Positions 26,401 through 34,932 of a stretch of 64,000 nt of DNA are shown here, piece by piece. The position numbers and the translations under genes are program-made. The stretch is taken from contig CM020511.1 of assembly GCA_009823395.1 (NCBI GenBank), positions 20,676,001 through 20,740,000 of the forward strand. Direction: 5' to 3'. How positions within the stretch are numbered: position 1 is the stretch's first letter; each line of letters begins with the position of its first letter. The notes below the pieces were generated by a model. It was not told the origin of the DNA, did no database searches, and saw only the letters and a list, made by a program, of their open reading frames with translations. This DNA is from Thamnaconus septentrionalis (Eukaryota; Chordata; Actinopteri; Tetraodontiformes; Monacanthidae).

Positions 26401-27607
26401 ACCTGAGGGTGGAGAAAAACAGGGGATGTCAGTCGATACCCGCTGACGGCGTGCAAAACACGCGTTGGAGGAGTTTTATTATTCGGACGTGGCGATGAAT
26501 GGCTGCCAGCGTTTATATGGAGTGGAGAGGAAAACCTGTCTGATCAGGCCTGGTTTCACAACAACCGCAACACACACACTGTGATGAAATCAAAAACATA
26601 GCCTCGGAGCAGGAGAAAAAAAACCTTTAGCAAGTCACAGCAGCGAAGCCGGGATATCGGGACGTGATTTTTCCCTGAACGCCTCTTGCGTTGCCAGAGA
26701 CACAAAGGCTCCGAGCGGCACAGAGAGGCAGGTCTCCAGTTCTCAGGGGAAGAAGCTGCGGCTCTGCGGCTCTGGTCGCTCGGTGTCATCGGCGCAGACA
26801 TGAATACGGAGGGAGGAGTCGAGTTTCAGCGCTCTCCCCACACCACAACGATCAGAGTCCGTCTGCGAGACTATCAGCCCCCCCCCCCGGCCTCCAGTGA
26901 CTGAGCGGCTGCATTTCAGCAGGGTCTCAAAACAATCATCACCTCTGTCTGACGCCGATGCTCCCTCTTCCCACCCGCCGCAGATATTTACAATCATCGG
27001 GGGCTGTTCTCACATTCCACTGTCATAAATATTTTTGTCCGGCTTATCTCTCCTCATGTTGACCGTGTGTCCAAGGATAAGACTTAAAAGCCAGTGACTC
27101 AATGCCACTTTGTGGAATCCTAACTCGAATACATGACATGACATAAGTAAAGTCAATAAAAAGGAAGACATGACTTTTGATTCATGACGTCTTCTTTAGA
27201 CGAGTTTTCCATCACGGCACAAATTCAATCTTTTGAAAATCTTCCACAAAAAGACAAAAACATGACGAGGATCAGCTGCCTTTGCATCAAGTGGATAAAC
27301 TACAGTAGTTTTCTTGGAGAGTGCCAAGATAAGCAACGTAACACAACACAGCTGTTACACAACGTGGAAAACGTTGCGGTTTCAAACTGAAAATTAAACA
27401 AGCTGTTGCCCAATTTACAACTTGGTACAAGTTGATACGTGGAGGAAAGTCTGGAGGTGTAATCGGCCTTTCAGATCAGACATTATTGGCTTAAGCTGAA
27501 GCAATCCTGTAATGATCTGCATCAAGGTGTCTGGTAAGTTTAATGTTATAACATAATTTATTTGTTTCCCTCCCCATATTTACAAGTTTACTCTTTACTC
27601 TTTCAAA

Positions 27608-27642
<35 letters not shown>

Positions 27643-30463
27643 CATCAAACAAGCTTTTTGTGAAAAAGACTCAAATTTTTGGCCCCTTCATAACATTTTT
27701 TTTCCGATGTAATGCTCCGCAGGTAGACACGACACATTCCTCTATTTTTTAGCAGCAACAGGGCTCGTACATGTCAACAACTTACACAGGTTTCTTGTTG
27801 GATGATCTGCAGGATCCTCTTGGCAGGAAGCAGGAAGTCCACAAAGCAGCGGAGACCGTCTCCTCTGTACTGCCTCTCCACCACACTGAAAAGCTGCCAC
27901 AAGACCGTGGCAGCGGTGGCGCCGAAGGGTCGGTACACGGCCGACAAAGTGCTCTGGATGCAGTTGTCCAAAGACTCAGCGTCCTGAGAAGAGAAACAAA
28001 AAGAAAAAAAAACCCACGGTGGTTAAATAGGAAATGTTTCGTCAGACGTCCTAAATTTAGCAGCAGCTGCGGCCACAACAAAGCCAAGACAGGTTGGAAC
28101 ATCACGGGCGCTCACGCTGCGAGCAGACCGTTTATTAGGCAGCCATTTCAAGAATGCTCAGACCTTCGGCCTGGTGAAAGCAATCCCCACTTCACAACCA
28201 ACAACAAGAAAAAGTCAAATCAGCAGTTTTTTTTTATTTTTTATGAGTCACATCACACTAATGCATTGGCAAAGTGTTACATAAAGTGTATACTAATACA
28301 CAAGGGTGGATTTTTTTCATATGGACCAGTCTGGGCCGCATTTACTCTAATTTTCTAACTTTCAACACAGTATGGGCAAGTTCAATTTCCTTCAATCTTT
28401 ATGTGAAATCAGTCCAACTGGCAGCTTGATGGCTTGCAGAGAAGGAAGGCACCTGATAGGAGCACCTGGGAGGAAGGTCAATGCAATTTAGAGAAAACAC
28501 AGCAAGCAACCAAATCGACACATCCACAACATCAGCGAGGCTGAAAATATCAAATCACCATTTAACAACAATGAAAGAGCCAAACAAAAAAGACCTTCTG
28601 TACGTGAGGGCTTCAGCAGATAAACAGAGGGCTAAATATTCACAGAAATGTGAGCACTATCACACGTAGGCGGACAGTCAGGAAGTTTGAACATGACAGG
28701 AAATGTCAGCCGTGATAGTCTTTCCATCGGGGCGAGAGAGACGGGGAGGAAACACCTGGTGGGAGTGACGTCACCGGCCGTCCACACAAACAGCAGAGTT
28801 GGAAAGTCCAGTCTGGGCTCCAGGTCTGGGTGGGATGATGCAGCCGCCCACCAACAACAGCCGACAGTGTCACTGCTGGCCAGTGTTTGACCTCCAGTGA
28901 CCCCCTGGCACAAGGCCCTGCCTCGCCAACAGCGCAAGACACGTCCACTGCTGACTTTCTCTTTGGAAACAAGGCAGCACGTTTGTTTGTAGAGTCCACT
29001 ACTGGATAGATAGAGCTGTGACCTTCCTCTGCGCCACCAAGGCAGCCAAGGTCAAACATCCCTCGGCTATCTGTCCCTCCTGAATGGAACACAGCCGTGC
29101 AGCAGAGACATCTGCCTCCACTGATAACCCACACAGACAGACAGTGAGCCAGGGAGACTCTCGCACTATGTATATATATCGCACTATGTGTATATATATG
29201 TGTGTGTGTGTGTGTGTAAAACATTTTTTGGAAGCAAAAGTGTTTTTCTACCTTAAAACAATGGTACAAAAACTATTTCAAAAATGTTATATGATGCCCA
29301 GCACCCTCTCTCAAGAACACGCCCACCCCATCCCTCGCCAGGCTAGTCTTTACTTCTTGTCTCATCTGACACTGTCTTGTTATCCATATGAAGAGTCATT
29401 GAATCCTGGAAAGGATCAATTTTAGGCACTTTGCAGTGAACGGGTTGGAAATGAGAGAGTCGGCAGTGCTGTGGCCGGTTGAGGCCGCTGGGATGAGCCT
29501 GTGTTTCCCTCATTGTAAGATCTTGTCCTGTTGATCCGAGCAGCTCAGCGCCATCAATTAGAGGAGGGTGAGTACAGTTCAGTGCATTGGTACACATGCC
29601 ACAATTCCACTACAAGGCGCTCATTGTGCACTCCGCCTCTCTAAGTGGTATGTGCTGTACAGCGCTAGTGCCCTGAAACAAAAAAAGCCCCGCCCACCTC
29701 CATTAGCAGTCAGCCTGCTTTTAGAGGGACAAAAAATGTCTCCAGGCATTAGTCACTGTCGCAGCCGGGAGGAGAAGAATAACACTGTGTTTTATTGGGC
29801 CTGAGCGCTAACAATGAGAGGAAAGCCCTCGCTCTGCAACCAGGGGGACGAGGCCTCGGGGTTCCCAAGGTGCAACAAACACGGAGGAGGTGGTGGCGGC
29901 GGTGGCGGCGGTGGCGGCGGCAGTGCACACCAGCAGCTCCTCAACAAAGACGGGAGTCAGGCTCAGTGATGAATCAAACTATCATGCCATGCGACCTGTC
30001 CAACAGGAACACTAATCCGCTGGAACAATGTGGCTACATGAAGGCTTTGCCGGTGAACAATGGGTTCATAACGCACAGTGTTTGCTCTCACAAAAAGGTG
30101 GCAAAAAAAACACACCGTCTCACCTGTCCGGCTGATAAACACCTTACACAAGCCAACAGGCACAATGCCGTCGATGAGAGGAGAAGAGAGCACACTGGCG
30201 TTTGTTTGTTCGCCGCTTCTCCGTCTCTGAGTTCTGGTCAAGTTTTAATTGTGCTGATTCACACTGATTTTCCTTTATTTTGTTTTTTAACTGGAGAACT
30301 TTGAGATTTCCTAATGAAAAGTGCTTTATAAATAAAAAGCATTATTATTATTACATTTATTATTATTGTGCATGCTGCCTGCAGAGCTTGGTGCCACCTG
30401 GGAGGGTGGGCGGAGCCACCCGAGATAAGCCTCCCATCCGTTTGGAGACACAGTGGAATGCAC

Positions 30464-30503
<40 letters not shown>

Positions 30504-33500
30504 TGGTCTCACACCCTCAGCCAGTACCCCAGCAGACTGGGAAGTCCCACCTCCTCTGATGCCTGGTCTTTATAAGCAGCCGTGTGTGTGATTGAGGGGA
30601 CTGAGGGCGGTAATTAATGGCTTGGCGCTGCAGGCCGAACACTTTTGTCTGCGCCGAGGGTGAAACCAGCTGTTCAGGTGGTGCACAGAGCCAGCACAGA
30701 GTGGGCTGCTGTGGCAGAGGGGGGAAGGGAGGGAGGGGGGGGGGTATGGAATGATGTAGAATTAATCCAGTGAGACCCCAACAAAACTTTGATCAAAGTT
30801 TTGTTGGAGTCAGAGAGAGGCGAGTCAGAGAGAGGCGGCTCAGTAGCTGCGTTTCCAAGGCAGTTTTTCCGCAAAATAAAAGTGATATTTCCAAAAGTAC
30901 AATTGCGATTTGCAGGTGTTTCCATTGAATGGTGTGAAGCTCATAAGCCGGAATTCTGGTGAAGTCTGGACGGAGGTACAAAATATTTTGCGTTTAGGAG
31001 CAGCTATTTGAAGTGAACTGGTCACGTGACCCCGTACGTCACGTCCGCTGACGCGTAGATGTGAAAAAAGTGTTTCCATGACACTCTAGCGATATTCCTC
31101 TATATGGATACGTGTGAAAAACCACCTAATGAGAGCATCAAAACCTTTCAGCCATATTTGAGAGGTTTTTACAAGTTGAGCTGTTTCCATCACCAGGTTT
31201 TTATTGCCATATTTAGGTTCTGTGCAATTCTAGGGGTCATGGAAACGCAGCTAGAGAGAGGGGAGTCAGTGAGGGGGAGTCAGTGAGGGGGAGTCAGTGA
31301 GGGGGGAGTCAGTGAGGGGGGAGTCGGGAGTCAGCGAGAGGTGGCCACTGACACATTTAGTAGGTCAGGGACACAAAAGGCGATGCCTACCAGGCATCCA
31401 GTGGAGCATGAAGCCACCAGCGGAGTGCAATAGGAGATCTCTGGAGCCCCCACACAGCTCCGCTCACTCAGCGGCCCGCCGTCAGGCCTCAGAGGGCCGT
31501 CCAGCTGACAGAAAACAACAGAAAAGCACAGACCTGCCCACCACACTGTCAGGTGCCAGGGGGGTTCACAAAACAATGGAGACCAACGGAGAAGGTTGAA
31601 TCCGCAGTTTGATTCCAGCCTTTTGATCCGGCGCTAACCAGGAATCCCATCCGATGAGGGGGAGGGGGCGGGGGAGGGGAGGGGGATAAAAGATCAGATA
31701 AAAGATCTGAAAACACGCTGATAGTTAATCCAGCGACATCCACCCCGAGCCACGACGGAGACAGCCATGAAAAATCTGACTCACACGCTGATAGGCCACT
31801 CCAAGCCAAAGAGGAAACGCACAACAGAGCCGCGCGCTCCTTCTGCTTCTCCTGCAGCACACACACACACACACACACACAATAGAAGAATGGCATTGTA
31901 GAGGAGACACTTGGGCAAATGTTAGAGTGTTATCAGCAACAGATAAAGTGTGAGAGGCCCACACAGACTGAGCAGCAGCAAACACAGCTGGCTGCAGGAT
32001 GAAGAATAAGGCAGGCAGCAAAAAGGTCAACAACACTTTCAAGATATCAAGAATCTTCATCGTCATTATTGATTTCTTTGCTTTCTTAGCTCGACTTAAA
32101 GGACTTGAAGTGTGTCAAATTTTTTAGGAGGCCCCCCTGACAGCACGTCTCATATTCAGTTCACTGTCAGGCTGCTTTTCTTCAATACTGGGCAGGATGG
32201 CAGCTAGCTAGGAGCAAGACACTTATTGCTCTGTGTATATATATGAGAACTGTTCTAAAGGTAGGAAAACTAAATTACTCTTATTGTACTGCAAGTATAT
32301 ACTTTCATTGATGTACTAATGGGCAGCATGTTAGACTGTTACAAATATAAAAATCACAAATCAAGCCAAATTTTACACACTGGACCTTAAACTACTCTGC
32401 CAATGAGGAAGCAACTACCAGTCAACAGTTTGGACTCTGTGAATTGAATGTCTTTTCTTTCATTCTCATGACTATTGACATTGCCCTGTCTCACTGAAGG
32501 CATCAAAACTACGTATGAACACACATGGAATTACGGAGGGAACAATAAAAGTGTCAAATAACTCAAACACGTTTTTAATTTCAATTCTTCAATATAGCCA
32601 CCTTTCATTGAAAGCAGATTTAGAGTTATTTCACATGTTCTTTTTTGCTGCATATATCTTTCATGAGATCGTGTGTCCAAACTTTTGCCTGCTAGTGTCA
32701 GTAACTGGAAAACCAGGATTCCCACGCTGCTGCTGCTGCCTCCTCGACAAATATGATTCATGGAAGTGGTCGCACAGGATGTAAACAAAGTGGACAGGAT
32801 ACGGTTCCCGAGAAGTTGTGATGGACGGAGGGAGACGATGCACGGGGGTCCGCGGGGGAGGGGGAATGGGCGAAAACAAGTCAAAAGTGAATGGAGGTCC
32901 TTCAGCCAGTCAGAAGAAGTGATGAGCAGTGACAGAGGAGACAAAGGAGACCTACTGGGGTGTGTTGATACCTCCGCAGGGTAAATATAGCGCGGCTGCA
33001 TACCGAGGGCCAGCGGTGGGAGGACGATGAAGGGAGAGCGATGCTAAACTTTTGTATTTCACTGACCCGGGAGCTGATGAACAGCATCGGCCGTCCAATC
33101 AATTACTGATTCAAGTCTTTGTTCGTGTCCACACAAGAGACGTGGGCTCTGATTTAGGTGAAAACAACAACCACTACAACAAAAAAAGTTCCTTCATGTA
33201 GAATCGGGGCATTTATTTCAAAGTTGTCACTCAGCAGGAGGTGAGAGAGTCTCTCACAGCACAACAGACAGACGTGTATCGGAGGTCAGACAAGCCATGG
33301 AAGCAACACGGCAATTCAGTTCACATGTTTTGCTCTGCTGCCCTTCACTTGAGGTAATTTGTGGTTGTTTTTTTTTTACAGTTGTCTTCAAGACTACATT
33401 GACCCGGACAACTGAGAACCTTCACACACTCCTCCGCTTCGTGCACGTCAAAGAGAGAAAAGAGTGGTTTGCCATGTTTTGGCTACAGGGGACAAAGCCA

Positions 33501-33750
33501 AACGATCACCTGTCTTCCAGCTTAGACACAACAGCCGTCGCCTCGATGTGCACAACAACACACAGGGCTCAGGGTCGAAAGGACTCGCACTCACCCTCAG
33601 CGCGGTCGAAAAGAGACACAAGAGGGGAGAAGAAAACAAAAAGAGAAGAGAACAACACAGCCAACAGTCAAGAGGGTTTCCAGGATTTCAAGCTTTTACC
33701 TTGATGCACAGGTAGTTCTCACAACTCCGCGACTTTGCCCTGGAGTGCAT
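8466..33750 (-). CDS. plekhg4b: Rho guanine nucleotide exchange factor of the PLEKHG4/ARHGEF40 family, PLEKHG4B-like, 23 coding exons
   Basis: RhoGEF predicted to load GTP on Rho-family GTPases at the cytoskeleton or junctions (family knowledge). Coding exons, 5' to 3': 33700-33750 (tentative), 27786-27983, 25201-26402, 21905-22108, 20920-21043, 20264-20357, 19659-19745, 18799-18915, 18592-18690, 18320-18462, 17564-17702, 17353-17475, 17100-17264, 15888-16756, 14860-15109, 14486-14575, 13651-13875, 13328-13498, 13033-13210, 12414-12530, 11348-11617, 10892-11121, 8466-8471. All phases agree if two bases are missing in exon 3; the model then sums to 1717 codons plus stop. Order: N-terminal PLEKHG4/ARHGEF40-type region, SEC14/CRAL-TRIO-like, spectrin-like, DH, PH, Ser-rich tail. 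I favour PLEKHG4B over PLEKHG4 or ARHGEF40 because of the N-terminus ([16 protein letters not shown]) and because nkd2 lies nearby. The paralogue call is less certain than the family call. Confidence 0.88.
9395..9446. repeat. (AAT)n microsatellite in the last plekhg4b intron
   Basis: A long AAT array with two GAT interruptions. It lies in the 2.4 kb intron between exons 22 and 23 (8472-10891). Elsewhere in that intron I see only one inverted-repeat element (10028-10243) and anonymous sequence. Confidence 0.9.
10028..10243. mobile_element. MITE-like element with inverted-repeat arms
   Basis: The left arm begins TGGAAGCGCATTGCTGCCAC and continues CCTAGAAAAA. The right arm (about 10190-10243) is its reverse complement with a few changes (GGAAGCGCGTTGCTGCCACC). 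Both arms run inward into copies of TATCACGTTATAAC-like sequence, and AAAATAACGT is repeated in the centre. There is no coding capacity and the class was not determined. Confidence 0.6.
12595..12895 (+). mobile_element. tRNA-derived SINE in plekhg4b intron 19
   Basis: A tRNA-like head holds a B-box-like GGTTCAAATCC at about 12640 and the A-box-like AGAGCGGGTTGTCCAATGAC upstream of it. GGGCAAGACACTAAACCC follows, as seen in many teleost SINEs. The tail is GTAAAGTGCTTTGAGTGCCT then AGAAAAGCACTGCATAAATCC, the LINE-like 3' end common to fish SINEs. The insertion is antisense to plekhg4b. The family name was not assigned. Confidence 0.65.
13033..13498 (-). CDS. plekhg4b: plekhg4b exons 18-19: PH domain
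   Basis: Exons 13328-13498 and 13033-13210. They read [40 protein letters not shown] and YIYKQSFK, then [40 protein letters not shown] and [14 protein letters not shown] with the closing Trp of a PH domain. This is the PH that follows the DH in Dbl-family exchange factors and usually tunes exchange and membrane binding. The upstream intron has a G9 run (plus 13264-13273 region). The exon 19 acceptor is ccgggaag, weak but in phase. Confidence 0.93.
13651..15109 (-). CDS. plekhg4b: plekhg4b exons 15-17: DH (RhoGEF) catalytic domain
   Basis: Exons 14860-15109, 14486-14575 and 13651-13875. The Dbl-homology domain starts [20 protein letters not shown] (conserved region 1). It continues [38 protein letters not shown] and [20 protein letters not shown] (conserved region 3, the Rho-contact helix with L-x-K-P-x-Q-R), then [19 protein letters not shown]. 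All key DH positions look intact. The sequence is extremely close to PLEKHG4, which has the same YSKNKP and [12 protein letters not shown] strings, so nucleotide exchange on Rho GTPases is expected. A (GT)n tract lies in the intron just downstream of the middle exon's donor side (14389-14448). Confidence 0.95.
14389..14448. repeat. (GT)n microsatellite 38 bp from the exon 16 donor
   Basis: About 25 GT units with GC variants at the right end, in plekhg4b intron 16 just downstream of the exon 14486-14575 donor on the minus strand (so CA repeats in the pre-mRNA). Confidence 0.9.
15888..16756 (-). CDS. plekhg4b: plekhg4b exon 14: large linker exon before the DH domain
   Basis: 869 bases (289 codons plus AG). 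It starts with the end of the spectrin-like region ([37 protein letters not shown]) and a Gln-rich stretch. A low-complexity Ser/Pro/Ala linker follows. Near the end is the conserved sequence [20 protein letters not shown], which in PLEKHG4/ARHGEF40 proteins sits just before the DH domain (compare IRGLEV in ARHGEF40). Basic clusters [12 protein letters not shown] and [11 protein letters not shown] resemble kinase or 14-3-3 sites; that is inference. Confidence 0.9.
17100..18690 (-). CDS. plekhg4b: plekhg4b exons 9-13: spectrin-repeat-like helical region
   Basis: Exons 18592-18690, 18320-18462, 17564-17702, 17353-17475 and 17100-17264, all in phase. Heptad-rich helices such as [40 protein letters not shown] and [18 protein letters not shown] indicate a spectrin-type bundle as in PLEKHG4 and Trio/Kalirin relatives. 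[14 protein letters not shown] matches the conserved segment of PLEKHG4/ARHGEF40 that follows the SEC14-like domain. This part probably mediates protein contacts rather than exchange activity. (CTG)n at 17327-17347 abuts the donor of the 17353-17475 exon. Confidence 0.85.
18799..22108 (-). CDS. plekhg4b: plekhg4b exons 4-8: SEC14/CRAL-TRIO-like block
   Basis: Exons 21905-22108, 20920-21043, 20264-20357, 19659-19745 and 18799-18915. Exon 4 ends [20 protein letters not shown]; exon 5 continues [19 protein letters not shown] and [14 protein letters not shown]; exon 6 [19 protein letters not shown]; exon 7 [19 protein letters not shown]; exon 8 [20 protein letters not shown] then HSHWIHFRQ. The order G-S-R-D-x-x-[25 protein letters not shown]-x-x-YDH-x-x-W is the SEC14-like domain of PLEKHG4, MCF2L and Trio relatives. 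Such domains can bind phosphoinositides (family knowledge). The acceptors of exons 7 (tttcaaag) and 8 are weaker than average. Confidence 0.88.
19027..19390 (-). repeat. Dispersed repeat, copy in plekhg4b intron 7
   Basis: Its reverse complement matches 63316-63483. Both contain CGCAGCCAATC, GAGCTGAGACACAGCAGC, GTCACGCTGGGAATAAACTC and GCAGTACCTCGAGTGGCCAC in the same order. This copy is longer because the other has lost the middle. There is no reading frame of note; it is probably a decayed transposable element. Confidence 0.6.
19480..19608 (+). mobile_element. 3' tail of a LINE/SINE retroelement ending in (ATCT)n
   Basis: GAATTTCCCTTTGGGGATGA followed by ATAAAG and a (TATC)n run is a widespread teleost retroelement 3' end. 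The upstream boundary is not clear. It lies in plekhg4b intron 7, antisense to the gene. Confidence 0.5.
20391..20443. repeat. (GAAA)n microsatellite at the 3' splice site of plekhg4b exon 6
   Basis: On the coding (minus) strand this is (CTTT)n ending about 33 bases before the exon 6 acceptor (20358-20360), so it forms an extended polypyrimidine tract. The repeat itself ends in TTTCAG, a second possible acceptor. Confidence 0.9.
22881..23286. mobile_element. hAT-type non-autonomous element
   Basis: The left end CAGGGCTGTGCAAACTATGG and right end ...GGGCATTTTTTTCAATGG (as reverse complement CAGAGGTGGGCATT...) match the CAGGGGTGTCCAAAC termini of hAT/Charlie-like elements. GGCCCGGGGGCCATATGTGG is typical interior. 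The flanks gtctagcg and atctagac share 5 of 8 bases and may be a worn 8-bp target duplication. It lies in plekhg4b intron 3, whose remaining sequence (22109-25200) shows nothing else I can support. Confidence 0.6.
25201..26402 (-). CDS. plekhg4b: plekhg4b exon 3, large exon with two apparent single-base gaps
   Basis: 1202 bases from acceptor ccaccctcag to donor GGCGG/gtacga. The first 300 codons are open ([40 protein letters not shown]), the ARHGEF40/PLEKHG4B N-terminal region, followed by a Ser/Pro-rich linker. The frame then has a stop near 25416. Coding quality continues one frame over ([19 protein letters not shown]), and near 25237 it shifts again to read [10 protein letters not shown]. 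Each shift is next to a C run on the coding strand (GGGGG at 25505-25509 and GGG at 25235-25237 on the plus strand) and equals one missing base. With both corrected, the exon ends in phase 1, exactly what exon 4 requires. Assembly or read error is more likely than decay, because the other exons are intact. Confidence 0.85.
27610..27642. repeat. (CAA)n microsatellite in plekhg4b intron 2
   Basis: Eleven perfect CAA units about 140 bases beyond the donor of exon 2 on the minus strand. Confidence 0.9.
27786..27983 (-). CDS. plekhg4b: plekhg4b exon 2: conserved N-terminal region shared with ARHGEF40
   Basis: 66 codons between acceptor tctcttctcag and donor TGT/gtaagt. It reads [17 protein letters not shown], then [20 protein letters not shown], then [20 protein letters not shown]. 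The same block (C-I/V-QSTL-x-A-x-Y-x-PF-x-ATA) opens ARHGEF40 (Solo) and long PLEKHG4B isoforms, as recalled. This and exon 3 exclude the short PLEKHG4 architecture, which lacks the region. No known catalytic role. Confidence 0.9.
30290..30365 (+). mobile_element. Retroelement 3' tail
   Basis: AATGAAAAGTGCTTTATAAA followed by TAAAAAGC and ATT triplets matches the AGTGCTTTATAAATAAA-(ATT)n endings of teleost LINEs and SINEs. Only the tail is recognisable. Confidence 0.45.
30844..31254. mobile_element. Internally deleted PIF/Harbinger-like element
   Basis: It starts TAGCTGCGTTTCCAAGGCAG and ends GTCATGGAAACGCAGCTA, giving terminal inverted repeats of about 18 bp. Read from the right end inward, it matches 58126-58375, which leads into a Myb-like start codon. 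This copy has lost that gene. It sits within a GAGTCAG minisatellite that continues on both sides. Confidence 0.6.
31255..31345. repeat. GAGTCAGTGAGGGG minisatellite
   Basis: About six imperfect copies of a 14-15 bp unit. Related GAGTCAGAGAGAGGC units lie at 30810-30842, left of the Harbinger-like element, so the transposon probably entered the array. Confidence 0.8.
32095..32391. mobile_element. MITE with about 27-bp terminal inverted repeats
   Basis: The left end CTTAAAGGACTTGAAGTGTG TCAAATT is matched by the reverse complement of the right end (TTTAAGGTCCAGTGTGTAAA ATTTG). The interior is AT-rich with no coding potential. Elements with TTAAAGGTCCAGTGTGTAA ends are common in teleosts; the superfamily was not assigned. 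Confidence 0.55.
33700..33750 (-). CDS. plekhg4b: Tentative first coding exon of plekhg4b
   Basis: Reads [17 protein letters not shown] (17 codons) from an ATG at 33748-33750 to a donor AAG/gtaaaa in phase 0, which is the phase exon 2 needs. It is the only short open stretch with a start codon and fitting donor that I noticed upstream of 27983. The length resembles the short first exon of mammalian PLEKHG4B. Exon 2 itself lacks an ATG before [10 protein letters not shown], so an upstream exon must exist. Purine/pyrimidine-rich, CpG-containing sequence at 33840-34080 could be 5' UTR or promoter. This is inference from phase and position only. Confidence 0.45.
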
Positions 33751-34078
33751 TGTGCCCACTGACAGCATTTGGACAACCGACAGAAAATTTTTTAAAAATC
33801 CCCAAAACCTTCAATAAATAAAAGCCATCAACTCTGAGTGGTGGAGTCCAGCGTGCGGCCCAGCCTGCAGGTTCTGACACTCATGGCTATGAGAGCAGAA
33901 AGTTGCTGTTGGTCGTCTGAGTCGCTGCAGTCGGAGCGACTGAAGTCCCGTCTGAGCGTGAGAGAGGCGCTGCGCTGGCTTCCTACTCCCTCCCTCCCTC
34001 CCTCCCTTGTTACCTCCCCCGCCCTGCTGCCTCTGCTCTGCTACTGCAGCCCTGGGCCAGCTGGAGAAATGCACGCTG

Positions 34079-34102
34079 CTGCTGCTGCTGCTGCTGCTGC
34101 TG
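34079..34102. repeat. (CTG)n run
   Basis: Eight perfect CTG units followed by CGC, in the presumed 5' region of plekhg4b. Confidence 0.85.
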
Positions 34103-34603
34103 CGCTCTCATCATCATTCCACAAAACAACAACACTACCTGACCTGCAACCCCCCCACACACACACCCACCACCACCACCACCACCCAGCAGGGGTCAGA
34201 GTCTGACTAAACTCGCCACTGGCCCCCGTGACCCCTCGCACCCCAACCTCTACCAGTGGTAGACCCCCCCCCCCACCCTCCCCTCAGCCACAATGGTCCC
34301 TCTTTGTCCCCACAACACAAATGGACTAGGGTTTCAGCTTATTCTGCCGCCTTTCAAACGGAAAAAGAAAGGAAGACATCAGCAGCGCAGGACTGGCGGC
34401 TCAGGTCGCTGCACACTGTGGATTCAAACTTAGACACATCGACGCCCAACCCCCTCACAAACCCTTCAACTGTCCCCCAGCGATCAACTGAAGTGAACTG
34501 CTGGAGAGGTTTCAGCACAACCCGCACACTTGCCATCGCATCCACGTGTGTGTCATCCCAGACTCTCCAGCCAATCAGCTGCATGTATTATTAAGGGTTT
34601 GCA

Positions 34604-34714
34604 GCACGGGTCATCGACCTTTTTCAACCAGAGAGCTGCTGCTTGGGTACTGAGTCATACAAAGGGCGACCAGTTTGCTTCACTCTACTGTAATTACAAA
34701 CTTTCTCAGTTGTA

Positions 34715-34760
<46 letters not shown>

Positions 34761-34932
34761 CTGATCTATGTGAAGACACTGCTCACATTAATAAGTTCTC
34801 AATAATTATCAATGAATAAACAAGGTTGGATAAAATTGAATTTTTAGATGCAGCTCAACAAGTGCTATTTTTAGAACAGGCCTGCGGGGGGACTCATGTG
34901 GTCCTTAGGGGGCAGCACATTGGTGAGCCCTG
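34604..34932. mobile_element. hAT-like non-autonomous element with internal (ATT)n
   Basis: The left end CACGGGTCATCGACCTTTTT and right end, as reverse complement CAGGGCTCACCAATGTGCTG, resemble the CAGGGGTCGGCAACC termini of teleost hAT MITEs. AGAGAGCTGCTGCTTGGG and GGGGCAGCACATTGGTGA are typical subterminal pieces. The (ATT)n tract occupies 34719-34761. Confidence 0.5.

Larger units (their letters stand above)
27984..33699. other. Intron 1 of plekhg4b (5.7 kb), repeats only
   Basis: No coding exon seen. It contains microsatellites (GT at 29203-29218 and 30467-30502, AC at 31859-31881), a retroelement-like tail with ATT repeats near 30330-30365, a Harbinger-like element (30844-31254) inside a GAGTCAG minisatellite, and a MITE at 32095-32391. 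The intron length depends on the tentative exon 1. Confidence 0.5.

Noticed and set aside
31255..31345. Evenly repeated GAGTCAGTGAGGGG units, considered as a CRISPR-like array
   Set aside because: Units are contiguous without unique spacers and the genome is a vertebrate; this is a minisatellite.
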